From: Clostridium sp. Marseille-P299
Lineage (GTDB): Bacteria; Bacillota; Clostridia; Lachnospirales; Lachnospiraceae
DNA: 64,000 bases
Assembly (NCBI RefSeq): GCF_900078195.1
Contig: NZ_FJVE01000004.1
Location: 1 to 64,000, forward strand
Reading direction: 5' to 3'
Shown here: piece after piece, positions 36,485 to 45,481 of the stretch
Numbering within the stretch: the stretch's first letter is position 1
Layout of the letters: each line of letters opens with the position of its first letter
Notes under the pieces: model-generated
Databases searched by the model: none
Seen by the model: only the letters and a program-made list of their open reading frames with translations
What the model was told of the DNA's origin: nothing
Program-made: the position numbers and the translations under genes

Positions 36485-37228
36485 TCATACTTTTTGTAAA
36501 CATATATATATAGAACCAGATATCTCTGGATTTTTTTTGGCTAATTTTTGTAACCCCTCAAAATGGGATAAATTCAAAATATTTTTTTCTACCATCTCTT
36601 TTAATTGAAAATCTGCAAATGGTTTGACATATAGTCCTCCTTTTTCTATAACTTTGAACTTTGTATTTTCTACTTCTTTCAGAAGGCTATCCATATCAAA
36701 GACTCGCCTATGTCCATGTTTCAAATCATTTTCAGTTAATAAATATTCATCCTCTAGCAATCCCATTTCAACAGCCAATGAACGACTTAAAGCTTTTGCA
36801 TTTGGAACCGTAATAAACAAATAACCACCAGATTTTAAAGCTGAATAACAAACATCTAATACTTTCTCTATATTTTCTATATGCTCGAAAATATAGTTTG
36901 CTGCTATAAAGTCATACTTTGAATTATCTTGAATATCTTCAAATAAACTGTATAGATATGTAATATTATTTAAGTTCGCTAAATTATTTTTCGCCCTATT
37001 TAAAAATATTTCACTCCCCTCACACACTACAACTGATTTGAAAAATTTCGATAACAGCTTTGTGCTATCTCCTTCTCCACATCCTAACTCCAAACATATT
37101 CCTTCTGATTTTTCCTGCATGTACTTTTCCATAACATTAATATTTAATTGTTTAATTATTGCAAGAAAATTACTATTTCTACATTCATAAGTTTGAGCCA
37201 CTATGTCCAAATTATTGTTTTCGCTCAT
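36485..37228 (-). CDS. Class I SAM-dependent methyltransferase
   Basis: Motif I CLELGCGEGDSTKLLSKFF, strand-2 acidic VVVCEGSE, the DFIAANYIFEHIENIEKVL motif and LKSGGYLFITVPNA identify a Methyltransf_11/23-type enzyme of 247 aa. AGAAGGGA precedes the ATG. The substrate is probably a sugar or lipid-linked intermediate in the island; I cannot say which. It lies between the 699-aa fusion gene and the ATP-grasp gene. Confidence 0.82.
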   Translation of the reverse strand: MSENNNLDIVAQTYECRNSNFLAIIKQLNINVMEKYMQEKSEGICLELGCGEGDSTKLLSKFFKSVVVCEGSEIFLNRAKNNLANLNNITYLYSLFEDIQDNSKYDFIAANYIFEHIENIEKVLDVCYSALKSGGYLFITVPNAKALSRSLAVEMGLLEDEYLLTENDLKHGHRRVFDMDSLLKEVENTKFKVIEKGGLYVKPFADFQLKEMVEKNILNLSHFEGLQKLAKKNPEISGSIYICLQKV

Positions 37229-37297
37229 ATTATAATCCCTTCTTTATGCTACTATTTCTTCACAAATTCTACTCTCAAGCACCTATTGGACCCGCCT

Positions 37298-39397
37298 CTA
37301 GTTCCTATCTAAATCCTTTATTGCAAAAATAAATGCATACAAACTTAATCCAAAATCAATTGTTTGATTATCTAAATCCAACATATATTCTAATATTTCA
37401 CTTTCTTCTGGCATGTTTTGCAATATATCTTCTAAGCATAAATGATATACCAGCCCTCCAGTATTGATAATAGTATGATCTATGAAATATTTCTTCACTG
37501 CTGGCACAATACTTTCTGAGTCTGCTGCCTCGGAAGGATCGGTATTCATCATTTGTTGTATCGATGGAGCATTAAGAAATCTTGTAAACTTACTTCCATC
37601 TGCATTGTTAAAATAATCCTCTGCTAAATACAATCGGATTCCATTTACAATTGCCATCTGCATATCAGACCACTGAAACCTGTTATTTCCAATAAAGTCA
37701 TTACAGAAAAATAGTCCACCTCGTTTTAGCAAATTGTACGAGATTTCTACTGCTTTATCTGCATCCTCCATATGATGTAAGCTATTATCCCAAAAGACAA
37801 GATCATAGTATGCATCCTTATCAGATAATGAATAAATATCTCCACACATAAACTCCATCTGATGTTCTACTTCATTCTTTCTGGCATTTTCTCTAGCTTT
37901 TTTTATCATTCCTTCAGCAATATCAATACAGGTAAAATGCTTCACAACACCTTCTTTTAATAACCTAATTTCCTTTTGTGCACTTCCACATCCAATAGAT
38001 ATAGCTCTTTCAATCCCTTCTACCGGAATTAAATTCTTTTCTTTTAATAATTCTATTGCTCCATTATTCCAACCATCAATCGCTTTACCACAAATCTTTT
38101 TATTATAATGACGAATTATTGTCTGAGACTGCCACCATCTAGTTCTATTTGGGTTCTCTTTATAATTTGACCAATAATCAGCTTCAATTCGTTTCCTAGT
38201 GATATATACATCTTCTTTATTCGTAATATTTAGATTTCTTTCCTCTATTTTCTTTGACATAGCTTCCATTATTCTTGCATTTTTATCTTCGTTTCCTAAT
38301 CGATATGTCTTTTCAATCAAATCAAAAACAAACTTCCGTTCTGTTAAGTTGTGAATTATACTGATTATAATCTCCATAGGAGAAACTTTGTTTATATGTA
38401 TCCACTTTAGAATATCTTCTATTTCAATCTTCTCTCTGATTTCAAGTCTTCGCAAGAAAAATTTGATCCTTGTATAACGTTCTAAAAGTTCTGATGTGGA
38501 AAGGTCAAGTTCCAATAATATCTCTCCACCCAGAGTTTCCCTCTCCAAATTTGATATTTCAAAAACTTGCCTTAATATCGGCATATTCTTAACCATCTCA
38601 TTCTCATCGAAACTGCAAAGAAGTATTTCTGCCTCTTTATATCTTTTCTGATTAATTAAATTTTCTATTTCTACATAAAGTTGCTTCGTTAGTGAGTGTA
38701 ACTCATAACTATAAATAAACGGATAATTAGTCCATTTTTCAGTAAGAAAATCTGGATAAGCGTCAAACATAATTTTTCTGTTATCATCGTAATTCACTAG
38801 ATTACTATATCCGCAGTCATGAATAGCCCACGCAGGATCTTGAAAAGGAATTACAATACGATATCCCGCCCTTAAAAACTCAAAAGATTGAGAGATATCA
38901 TAAAAATCCCATTGCTTTAATATATCCTCTCTCCATCTAATATCGTATTGTGTAGCCAATAGCATTCCGTCAAGGGCTTCAACATAGATGTATGGTTCTT
39001 TCTGATAGAAATGAATATCTAATGCCGAAGAATAGTCACTAGCAATCGTCCTACCGCAATTCCACGCGTTATAAATAACACCACTTTCAGGAATTTTTAC
39101 TCCGCCAATTAAGCCCAACATTCCAATTTTATGATCTGTTCTAAATACATTTAACATATCAGATATAAAATTCTGATTGATAATAAAAACATCCTGATGC
39201 AGATAAACTTTATATTTTGCATCGCTACTTTCCATGGCTGCATTATAAGCTTCAGCCATAGACTTTGCTTCTCTTACTGTAATGATATCTATTTCAAAGT
39301 CCTCTGGAATAATCAATCGATTAAGATACCAATTGCACTCTTCAAAATAAAGCTCATTATTAACACATACAATAAAAGCTATCTTTTTACTATTCAT
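37298..39397 (-). CDS. Fusion: glycosyltransferase-like domain, linker, methyltransferase
   Basis: This 699-aa protein has three parts. The first (about 1-225) matches the glycosyltransferase-like family with KKIAFIVCVNNELYFEEC, VYLHQDVFIINQNF and WAIHDCGYS. The second (about 235-420) is helical (LRRLEIREKIEIEDIL) and resembles the 158-aa protein at 44953-45429. The third (about 460-640) is a methyltransferase with AISIGCGSAQKEIRLL, FTCIDIAEGMIKKA and DLVFWDNSLHHMEDADKAV. The N-terminal part is homologous to the start of the 765-aa protein at 42653-44950. Confidence 0.82.
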   Translation of the reverse strand: MNSKKIAFIVCVNNELYFEECNWYLNRLIIPEDFEIDIITVREAKSMAEAYNAAMESSDAKYKVYLHQDVFIINQNFISDMLNVFRTDHKIGMLGLIGGVKIPESGVIYNAWNCGRTIASDYSSALDIHFYQKEPYIYVEALDGMLLATQYDIRWREDILKQWDFYDISQSFEFLRAGYRIVIPFQDPAWAIHDCGYSNLVNYDDNRKIMFDAYPDFLTEKWTNYPFIYSYELHSLTKQLYVEIENLINQKRYKEAEILLCSFDENEMVKNMPILRQVFEISNLERETLGGEILLELDLSTSELLERYTRIKFFLRRLEIREKIEIEDILKWIHINKVSPMEIIISIIHNLTERKFVFDLIEKTYRLGNEDKNARIMEAMSKKIEERNLNITNKEDVYITRKRIEADYWSNYKENPNRTRWWQSQTIIRHYNKKICGKAIDGWNNGAIELLKEKNLIPVEGIERAISIGCGSAQKEIRLLKEGVVKHFTCIDIAEGMIKKARENARKNEVEHQMEFMCGDIYSLSDKDAYYDLVFWDNSLHHMEDADKAVEISYNLLKRGGLFFCNDFIGNNRFQWSDMQMAIVNGIRLYLAEDYFNNADGSKFTRFLNAPSIQQMMNTDPSEAADSESIVPAVKKYFIDHTIINTGGLVYHLCLEDILQNMPEESEILEYMLDLDNQTIDFGLSLYAFIFAIKDLDRN

Positions 39398-39409
39398 ATT
39401 TATTACCCT

Positions 39410-40429
39410 TTACTTTCTCAATACATAAAGTATAGACGTCTCCGAAAAACCATTATCCTTAAACAACTTAGCTCCAAAAAATTCTTTTCCTAAACATTCT
39501 AATGAAAATCCACTATCAGCAATCCTTTTTATAAAGTCCTGCTTCGCATATTTTCTCACATGATCTCCCTGACCAAATCGTCTCCAATTTTCTTCTTCTG
39601 AACAGCCTACTTCCTCATCTGTTGCCACCACATTTAGATCCAAAGGTACTAATAGAATACCCGTTCCATTCTTCTTTAATATTCTATAAAGTTCTTTTAA
39701 TGCCTTCCTATCGTCTGGTACATGTTCCAATACATGAGAACAAATCCATATATCATAACTTTCATCAGATATCATACTCATGTCCTGTAAATCCAATTGA
39801 AAAGTTACATCTTCCATGTATAAATCTCCAGAAGCATAGTTTAGATTAGGGTAATTAGCAAATAAATACTCTTCCATTGCCTTTGATGGTGCAATTTGCA
39901 ACATGCTAACTTCTGATGATTCTAAAATTTTGCTTTGCTCCAAATAGGAAACTATGAGTCGCTCTCTGTCTAGACTTCCACAAATTGGACAAATATATTC
40001 TTTCTCACTTAAGGTTTCTAATCTAGGTTCAGGAAGCTCGTACTTTTTTCTCATTTCATAATATACCTTCGGTAAAGGTAAATAGTATACTTTCTCCTTA
40101 CACAATGAACAGTGTCTTATATTTTCATCATAATCTTTTATGTATTCCACTGATAGACTATAAAATTCTCGTATTACACTCTTAAAAAACTCTTCTGTTA
40201 CCTGAACATCCCTGAAATTTGTATCATAATAATCATTTAAAAATGGATGACCCAATTTTACAAATATCTCAATCATGTCTTGGGTTATATTCAAAAAATC
40301 TCCCCAGTAGACTTCTGCATTTTCGTTGCTAATATGAGGAAATAATGCCTCTAAATATTCCTTGAATACCCCTATCTCTTCCTTATGCTGCGATAGTTCT
40401 CTAAATATGAGTAATGCCTTCTGATTCAT
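39410..40429 (-). CDS. Methyltransferase with an N-terminal Cys-rich domain
   Basis: A 339-aa protein. The N-terminal region is helical; then CSLCKEK and CPICGSLDRERL give a likely zinc site between about residues 118 and 160. The C-terminal half is a methyltransferase-like domain: a phosphate-loop-like stretch (MLQIAPSKAMEEYL), DLYMEDVTFQLDLQDM, the YDIWICSHVLEHVPDDRKAL motif and LYRILKKNGTGILLVPLD. The motif-I glycines are not typical, so activity is uncertain. It lies 21 bp after the aminotransferase gene. Confidence 0.75.
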   Translation of the reverse strand: MNQKALLIFRELSQHKEEIGVFKEYLEALFPHISNENAEVYWGDFLNITQDMIEIFVKLGHPFLNDYYDTNFRDVQVTEEFFKSVIREFYSLSVEYIKDYDENIRHCSLCKEKVYYLPLPKVYYEMRKKYELPEPRLETLSEKEYICPICGSLDRERLIVSYLEQSKILESSEVSMLQIAPSKAMEEYLFANYPNLNYASGDLYMEDVTFQLDLQDMSMISDESYDIWICSHVLEHVPDDRKALKELYRILKKNGTGILLVPLDLNVVATDEEVGCSEEENWRRFGQGDHVRKYAKQDFIKRIADSGFSLECLGKEFFGAKLFKDNGFSETSILYVLRK

Positions 40430-40450
40430 TCTTACACTCCATTCTTATCA

Positions 40451-41545
40451 CTAGATTAGATCACAAATTTTCTCTATTTCCGTTACATCCAAATCTGAAT
40501 ACATAGGTAATGTCAAAATTCTTTTTGATACGTATCTAGCATTTTTTAAGTCAATCTCCGTATATAAACCACGAAAGCACTGCTGATCCGACGTTATTGG
40601 ATAAAAATATTTTCTTGCATAAATATTGTTCTCCGCCAATCTTTTGTAAACCGCATTTCTCTGTTCTTCAGAAGAAAACAGCACTGGATAGTACCCATAA
40701 TTATAAACAATCTTTGGATCTCTTTTCCGTAATGTAATATCTTTTCTGTGGGATAAATATCCATCGTAATATAATGTCTTTTCTTCTCTTTTACGAATTT
40801 CTTCTCTAATATACTTTAGGTTGCACAACCCCATAACAGCACAAAATTCATTCATTTTTCCGTTAGCTCCAACTGCAACAACAGCCTCTTCAGAACGAAT
40901 ACCAAAGTTCTTAAGATTGTAAAGCCTATCGTATAATTTCTCTTCTCTAAAACAAACTGCCCCACCTTCAATTGTATTAAATACCTTGGTAGCATGAAAA
41001 CTTAGAACAGATGCATCTCCAAGGCTTTCTACTGAGATTCCGTCTATTGTCTCTCCAAATGAATGTGCAGCATCATAGATTACCTTAAGTTTATTTCTTT
41101 TTGCAATTTTCTCAATTTGTAAATAATTACATATATTTCCATACACATGTACAGGAATTATGGCTACTGTCTTATCCGTAATTAAAGACTCAATTTTATT
41201 TTCATCAATTGTAAAATCACTAAGCTTTATATCACAAAATATTGGTATCATACCACTTCGAATAATAGCATGAGTAGTAGAAACAAAAGTGTAAGGAGTT
41301 GTAATAATTTCACTTCCCTTAGGAAATCCCATTGATTGAATCGCCATCTCCAATGCTGTATGTCCATTTACCATAAGTGAAATATGTGGTATATTTAAAA
41401 ATTCCTTTAATTCGTTTTCCAACCTTTTATGAAATTCGCCCATATTGGTAATCCTATGGGTATCCCACATTGGTCGTATCATTTCTATGTATTCCTCGTA
41501 GGACGGCATAGAGGAATGGGTTACATAAACAGGTTTTTCTATCAT
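40451..41545 (-). CDS. DegT/DnrJ/EryC1/StrS-type sugar aminotransferase
   Basis: A PLP enzyme that adds an amino group to a nucleotide-linked keto-sugar. The PLP-binding Lys is Lys-187 in SFHATKVFNTIEGG, with the Asp of YDAAHSFGE at about 158, and PYTFVSTTHAI and GANGKMNEFCAVMGL in place. The length of 364 aa is normal. Patterns resemble FdtB/VioA-type enzymes for dTDP-6-deoxy-amino sugars; no dTDP-sugar synthesis genes occur in this window, so the substrate must be made elsewhere. Confidence 0.88.
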   Translation of the reverse strand: MIEKPVYVTHSSMPSYEEYIEMIRPMWDTHRITNMGEFHKRLENELKEFLNIPHISLMVNGHTALEMAIQSMGFPKGSEIITTPYTFVSTTHAIIRSGMIPIFCDIKLSDFTIDENKIESLITDKTVAIIPVHVYGNICNYLQIEKIAKRNKLKVIYDAAHSFGETIDGISVESLGDASVLSFHATKVFNTIEGGAVCFREEKLYDRLYNLKNFGIRSEEAVVAVGANGKMNEFCAVMGLCNLKYIREEIRKREEKTLYYDGYLSHRKDITLRKRDPKIVYNYGYYPVLFSSEEQRNAVYKRLAENNIYARKYFYPITSDQQCFRGLYTEIDLKNARYVSKRILTLPMYSDLDVTEIEKICDLI

Positions 41546-41580
41546 TCTTCCTCCAATTCTATGTATCTACTGAATCGCCT

Positions 41581-42651
41581 TTATAAGTTAGCATCAATAA
41601 TACATTGCCCCATTTCACGCATAATTTGATTTTTCTTTAATCCTTCTAAATATATTTTTGCACTTCCTATCTCTAACTCTAACTGAAAGAAATCTTTTTT
41701 CCCAAATCTATACTTTTCTAAAAAGCAATCCTGTACTCTTTTATCTTTAAAAATATCATAAAAATAAAAAATTGCAGCTTGGCGGGTTAGCTCTTCTTTG
41801 GCTCTAACCAGTAAAAAGAATTTTTCACACATAATCTCCTCTGGTGTCATTGCATCCTTATTAACAAACATATCGCCAAATGCAGCTCTAAAGAATTTTT
41901 CCTCCATGCCAGCTATAGTCTCATACCACATGTAACATTCTTCACTATAGTGTCTTGCGATATTCTCTGGAGATACGGCACTGACATTGATTGAGTTTCC
42001 TGATGAATGCCAACGAAAGGTCATCAGTTTTTCTTCAATAACATGTATCTTTCCCGTTAAAATTAGATTTACCCACATCTGAAAGTCTGGTATCTGACGA
42101 AAAGCCTTATTACCATTCTCTATAAGTTCTTTATAAATATTCGTCCGAATTAAAATAGAGGGATGCACAAGGCAGTTTCCATTTTCATAAAAATAGCGCA
42201 TCCACTCTTCTGAACTCCTATTAGGTTGCTGAAATGCTTCTATCCCTACTACCTCGTTTCCTTTTTCATTCACTTGTCTAGACCAAGTAAAACAAGCAGC
42301 ACAATCTGGATTACTCTCCATATAGCTCATCTGTTTTTTTAATTTATCTTCATGCCAGAAGTCGTCAGAATTTAGTAAAGCTGTATATTCATTGTCTACT
42401 TTACTACTTAAAAATCTAGTCAACCCTCCTTGATTCTCATCAAACAGATGAATTTCACGTAGTCTTTCGTCATATTGTATTAACTTCTCTCTAGTCCCAT
42501 CGGTAGATGCATCATCTGCTGCATACACATCAAAATCTTGATAAGTCTGATTCAAGACACTATCGATTGCTTGTTCAACAAAGTCCACATGATTATAACA
42601 AGGGATGATTACCCCAACTTTTTTATTTGTCATCTTATTCTCCTTATTCAT
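41581..42651 (-). CDS. Family 2 glycosyltransferase
   Basis: GT-A fold: VGVIIPCYNHVDFVEQAIDS, VYAADDASTDGT, the metal-binding region LLNSDDFWHEDKL (variant of DxD) and FTWSRQVNEKGN. The helix-rich C-terminal region follows. Length 356 aa. The first ATG is followed by MTNKKVGV, an alternative start. It is one base from the stop of the 765-aa gene, so translation is coupled. Confidence 0.82.
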   Translation of the reverse strand: MNKENKMTNKKVGVIIPCYNHVDFVEQAIDSVLNQTYQDFDVYAADDASTDGTREKLIQYDERLREIHLFDENQGGLTRFLSSKVDNEYTALLNSDDFWHEDKLKKQMSYMESNPDCAACFTWSRQVNEKGNEVVGIEAFQQPNRSSEEWMRYFYENGNCLVHPSILIRTNIYKELIENGNKAFRQIPDFQMWVNLILTGKIHVIEEKLMTFRWHSSGNSINVSAVSPENIARHYSEECYMWYETIAGMEEKFFRAAFGDMFVNKDAMTPEEIMCEKFFLLVRAKEELTRQAAIFYFYDIFKDKRVQDCFLEKYRFGKKDFFQLELEIGSAKIYLEGLKKNQIMREMGQCIIDANL

Positions 42652-42652
42652 T

Positions 42653-44950
42653 TCAAGTCGATTTAACAGAAACCTTTAATATATAGTCTGCCTTCTTATC
42701 CTCAATAGCTTTAATAATTAAGTCAGAATGATTTTGTATTTTTTCTATTATCTGTTTTTCGGTGATAAAAGTTATTTGTTCATTTATTTTAATTGCCTTA
42801 GAAATACTAATTAACATAAAGCCTTTTTCTTTCAAATAGGGTAATAGTTTAAGAACTGTCTCTTTCGGTCGTTCAAGATATTCTAAGACATTGCCTATTA
42901 TAATATAATCAAAACTCTTTTCTATAAATGGCAATTCTACCACCTCAATATCTCCTTGGATTATATTAGTAAGATTTTTTCCGATTATTGCTACTTCAAC
43001 ATTCTTTTCAATTCCATATACCTTACTATTTGGGAATATACTCTCTGCCTTGGCCATAGTCGCTCCGAGTCCACATCCCACGTCTAGTATCGAAATTTGT
43101 TCATCTGGATCTTTATCTATAAGCTCCAAGAGATCCGTTCTAACCCAACAATACTCTTCTACTGGTATTCCATGCTTTTCCTCTAACTTCTTTCGATTCC
43201 TTATCAAAAGTTCGTCAAAAGATTTTTGATTCTTCCTAAATCCCACACTTCCAAAATGATAAATGAAACTATTTTTACACAATAGTTGGGTATATCCTGC
43301 TTTTAGAAATCGGAATCCTATATCATTGTCCTCATAATTTCCTGGTGTGAATCTCTCATCTAGATAACCTACCACTTCCAAGGCTTTTCTTTTAAACATA
43401 ATCGCAAATCCCATTAGCCAAGCCTTCTTCTCATAAGGATATCTCATCGGAATATTATGCTTAGTCCCATATATAAACCACTCTTCTATACTGCTTTTCT
43501 TTTCCTTAACCATCTGATCATTATTGGCATGGTTGCTCACACTTCCAACAGCACCAACTTTTTCATTTTCATATAATCCCATTCGAAGCCAAAAAATAGC
43601 ATTGGGTGGAACTATCGTATCATTATTTAACAAAAATACATCATTCTCAGTCTCTGATACTCTAATACCCTGATTACAGCCTGCTGGAAAGCCCTTGTTC
43701 TCTTGATTATAAATCACTTTTAGATTGTCCATCCCAATCTTTTGCTTCCATCTTCTTTGATACTCTTGAATCCATTCTTGGCTTCCATCTTCAGATGCAT
43801 TGTCAACTAAAATAAGTTCATAAGCCTCCGGAGACATACTTTGCTGAATACTATCAATACAAATAGAAGTCATTTCCTTTCCATTGTAAGAAAGAATAAC
43901 TATTGATACAGGTGATACTGATACTTCATCAGAGCTTAGAAGGTTGTTTTTGACTTCTGTAAGAAAATATCGGTCTTCATTATTACAATAAAATTCTGCA
44001 TTTTCATAACACAAAAATGCTTGATTTTTATTCTTATCTAAGTAATAATTACCCAACATAAAATACAATTCATAATTTTTATGATTATATTTAATTCCCT
44101 TACTAATACATTCAAATGCTTTTTCTTTCTCCCCTACGTTCAAGTAAATACTTGCTTCAAGAATTGCCATGGTATCATTATATATATTATTTATGACCTT
44201 ATACTCTTTTAACAGTGTATTGGCCTCTTCCATTCTTCCGCCATTTATCAGAATACCTATTCTCTCTTCCGTCAACAAATCACGTTTGCCCAAATCTTGT
44301 CTATATTCTTCTAAGAAGGCTATTCTCTCTGCCTCATACCCTATATTAATATCCATACCACATTCATGGATTACCCATGGCTTGTCCTGATTTACAACTG
44401 CTGTTTTATATCCTTTTCTAGCAAATTCAAGACATTGAGAAGTATCATAAAAATGCCAACCCTTACAAATATCTTCCCTCCATGGAACATCATATTGAGT
44501 AATCATAATTTGTCCATCAATTGCTTGAACAAATTCAAAATCACCTTCCACTTTTCCTAATTCAAGAAGTTTTACAATTTGCAGATTATCTTCCAACGTC
44601 TTCCCAATACAGCCTCTGCCTTCCCACCATGTTCCGTCTTCAGGAAGATGCTTGCAGCCAATCACTCCAAGCATACCAATTTCAGGATGTTCAGTAAAAA
44701 TTCGAATACAATTCTCAATTATCATAGCATTAACAATGAATACATCCTGATGCATATATACCTTATACTTCGCATCACTTTGCCGCATTGCTCTATTGTA
44801 CCCTTCAGTCATTGAGACACCATCTTCAATAATAATAATCTCTTTTTCCATTCCTGTCGGTATTTTTAGAGAATTAATGTAGCACTTTGTTTCCTCCATT
44901 ATTTCTTTACAATTAGAGCATAAAATAAATGCTACTTTCTTATAATTCAT
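42653..44950 (-). CDS. Three-part fusion: GT-like, GT2 and methyltransferase
   Basis: A 765-aa protein. Domain 1 (about 1-225) is a GT-like module (KKVAFILCSNCKEIMEETK, VYMHQDVFIVNAMII, PWVIHECGMD) homologous to that of the 699-aa protein. A TPR region (about 230-340, YNDTMAILEASIYLNVGEKEKAFE) follows. Domain 2 (about 350-610) is a GT2 enzyme (VSIVILSYNGKEMTSICI, LVDNASEDGS, FLLNNDTIVPP). Domain 3 (about 625-765) is a small methyltransferase (ISILDVGCGLGATMAKA, YIIIGNVLEYLERP). The order suggests repeated cycles of sugar addition and methylation on one chain. Confidence 0.85.
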   Translation of the reverse strand: MNYKKVAFILCSNCKEIMEETKCYINSLKIPTGMEKEIIIIEDGVSMTEGYNRAMRQSDAKYKVYMHQDVFIVNAMIIENCIRIFTEHPEIGMLGVIGCKHLPEDGTWWEGRGCIGKTLEDNLQIVKLLELGKVEGDFEFVQAIDGQIMITQYDVPWREDICKGWHFYDTSQCLEFARKGYKTAVVNQDKPWVIHECGMDINIGYEAERIAFLEEYRQDLGKRDLLTEERIGILINGGRMEEANTLLKEYKVINNIYNDTMAILEASIYLNVGEKEKAFECISKGIKYNHKNYELYFMLGNYYLDKNKNQAFLCYENAEFYCNNEDRYFLTEVKNNLLSSDEVSVSPVSIVILSYNGKEMTSICIDSIQQSMSPEAYELILVDNASEDGSQEWIQEYQRRWKQKIGMDNLKVIYNQENKGFPAGCNQGIRVSETENDVFLLNNDTIVPPNAIFWLRMGLYENEKVGAVGSVSNHANNDQMVKEKKSSIEEWFIYGTKHNIPMRYPYEKKAWLMGFAIMFKRKALEVVGYLDERFTPGNYEDNDIGFRFLKAGYTQLLCKNSFIYHFGSVGFRKNQKSFDELLIRNRKKLEEKHGIPVEEYCWVRTDLLELIDKDPDEQISILDVGCGLGATMAKAESIFPNSKVYGIEKNVEVAIIGKNLTNIIQGDIEVVELPFIEKSFDYIIIGNVLEYLERPKETVLKLLPYLKEKGFMLISISKAIKINEQITFITEKQIIEKIQNHSDLIIKAIEDKKADYILKVSVKST

Positions 44951-44952
44951 CT

Positions 44953-45429
44953 CTAACCCTCCATTACAAAGCTCCCTTTACACAAATATTCATGTAAAAC
45001 GTGCTCCATCTCTTTATCTCCACGATTTTTGAAGTGTTTCTCCATATAAGTGGCTACTTTTTGCTTATTGCTAGAAAAAAGTGAAATCATCAGAATAAGC
45101 ATATATATAGAAATATTCATACTTACAAAATCGATTGCATTACTAATCTCAATATCATATTCAATTCTGCGTAGATAATATTTTATACTATAATATAGCT
45201 TTACTAAATCATCCACACAATTACAGTCATTTCTCCAAAATAATCCTTTAATCCCATTATCCTCTTCTATTCTAGCAATCTTAAGAATAATAGAAAAAGC
45301 AATCATATCCTTAGATAACTGTTCTCTTTCGTCTAAACTCAAGTATAAATTTTCACAATTTTTCAAATCATGATTTTTTATATATAAATCTAATTTTTTT
45401 TTCAATAAATGCTCCTTTCTTTTATTCAA
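44953..45429 (-). CDS. Stand-alone helical linker-type protein
   Basis: This 158-aa protein has no recognised catalytic motif. Its pattern KYYLRRIEYDIEISNAIDFV with a following hydrophobic segment matches the linker of the 699-aa protein (FFLRRLEIREKIEIEDIL), and LYLSLDEREQLSKDM matches CSFDENEMVKNM in the same order. It therefore seems to be a separately encoded copy of that module. It lies between the two GT genes, ending 2 bp before the 765-aa start. Confidence 0.65.
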   Translation of the reverse strand: MNKRKEHLLKKKLDLYIKNHDLKNCENLYLSLDEREQLSKDMIAFSIILKIARIEEDNGIKGLFWRNDCNCVDDLVKLYYSIKYYLRRIEYDIEISNAIDFVSMNISIYMLILMISLFSSNKQKVATYMEKHFKNRGDKEMEHVLHEYLCKGSFVMEG

Positions 45430-45481
45430 GAATTAAATTGTGTCTTTAAATTATAAGGTAATGTAAAAAAATTATCGATTT

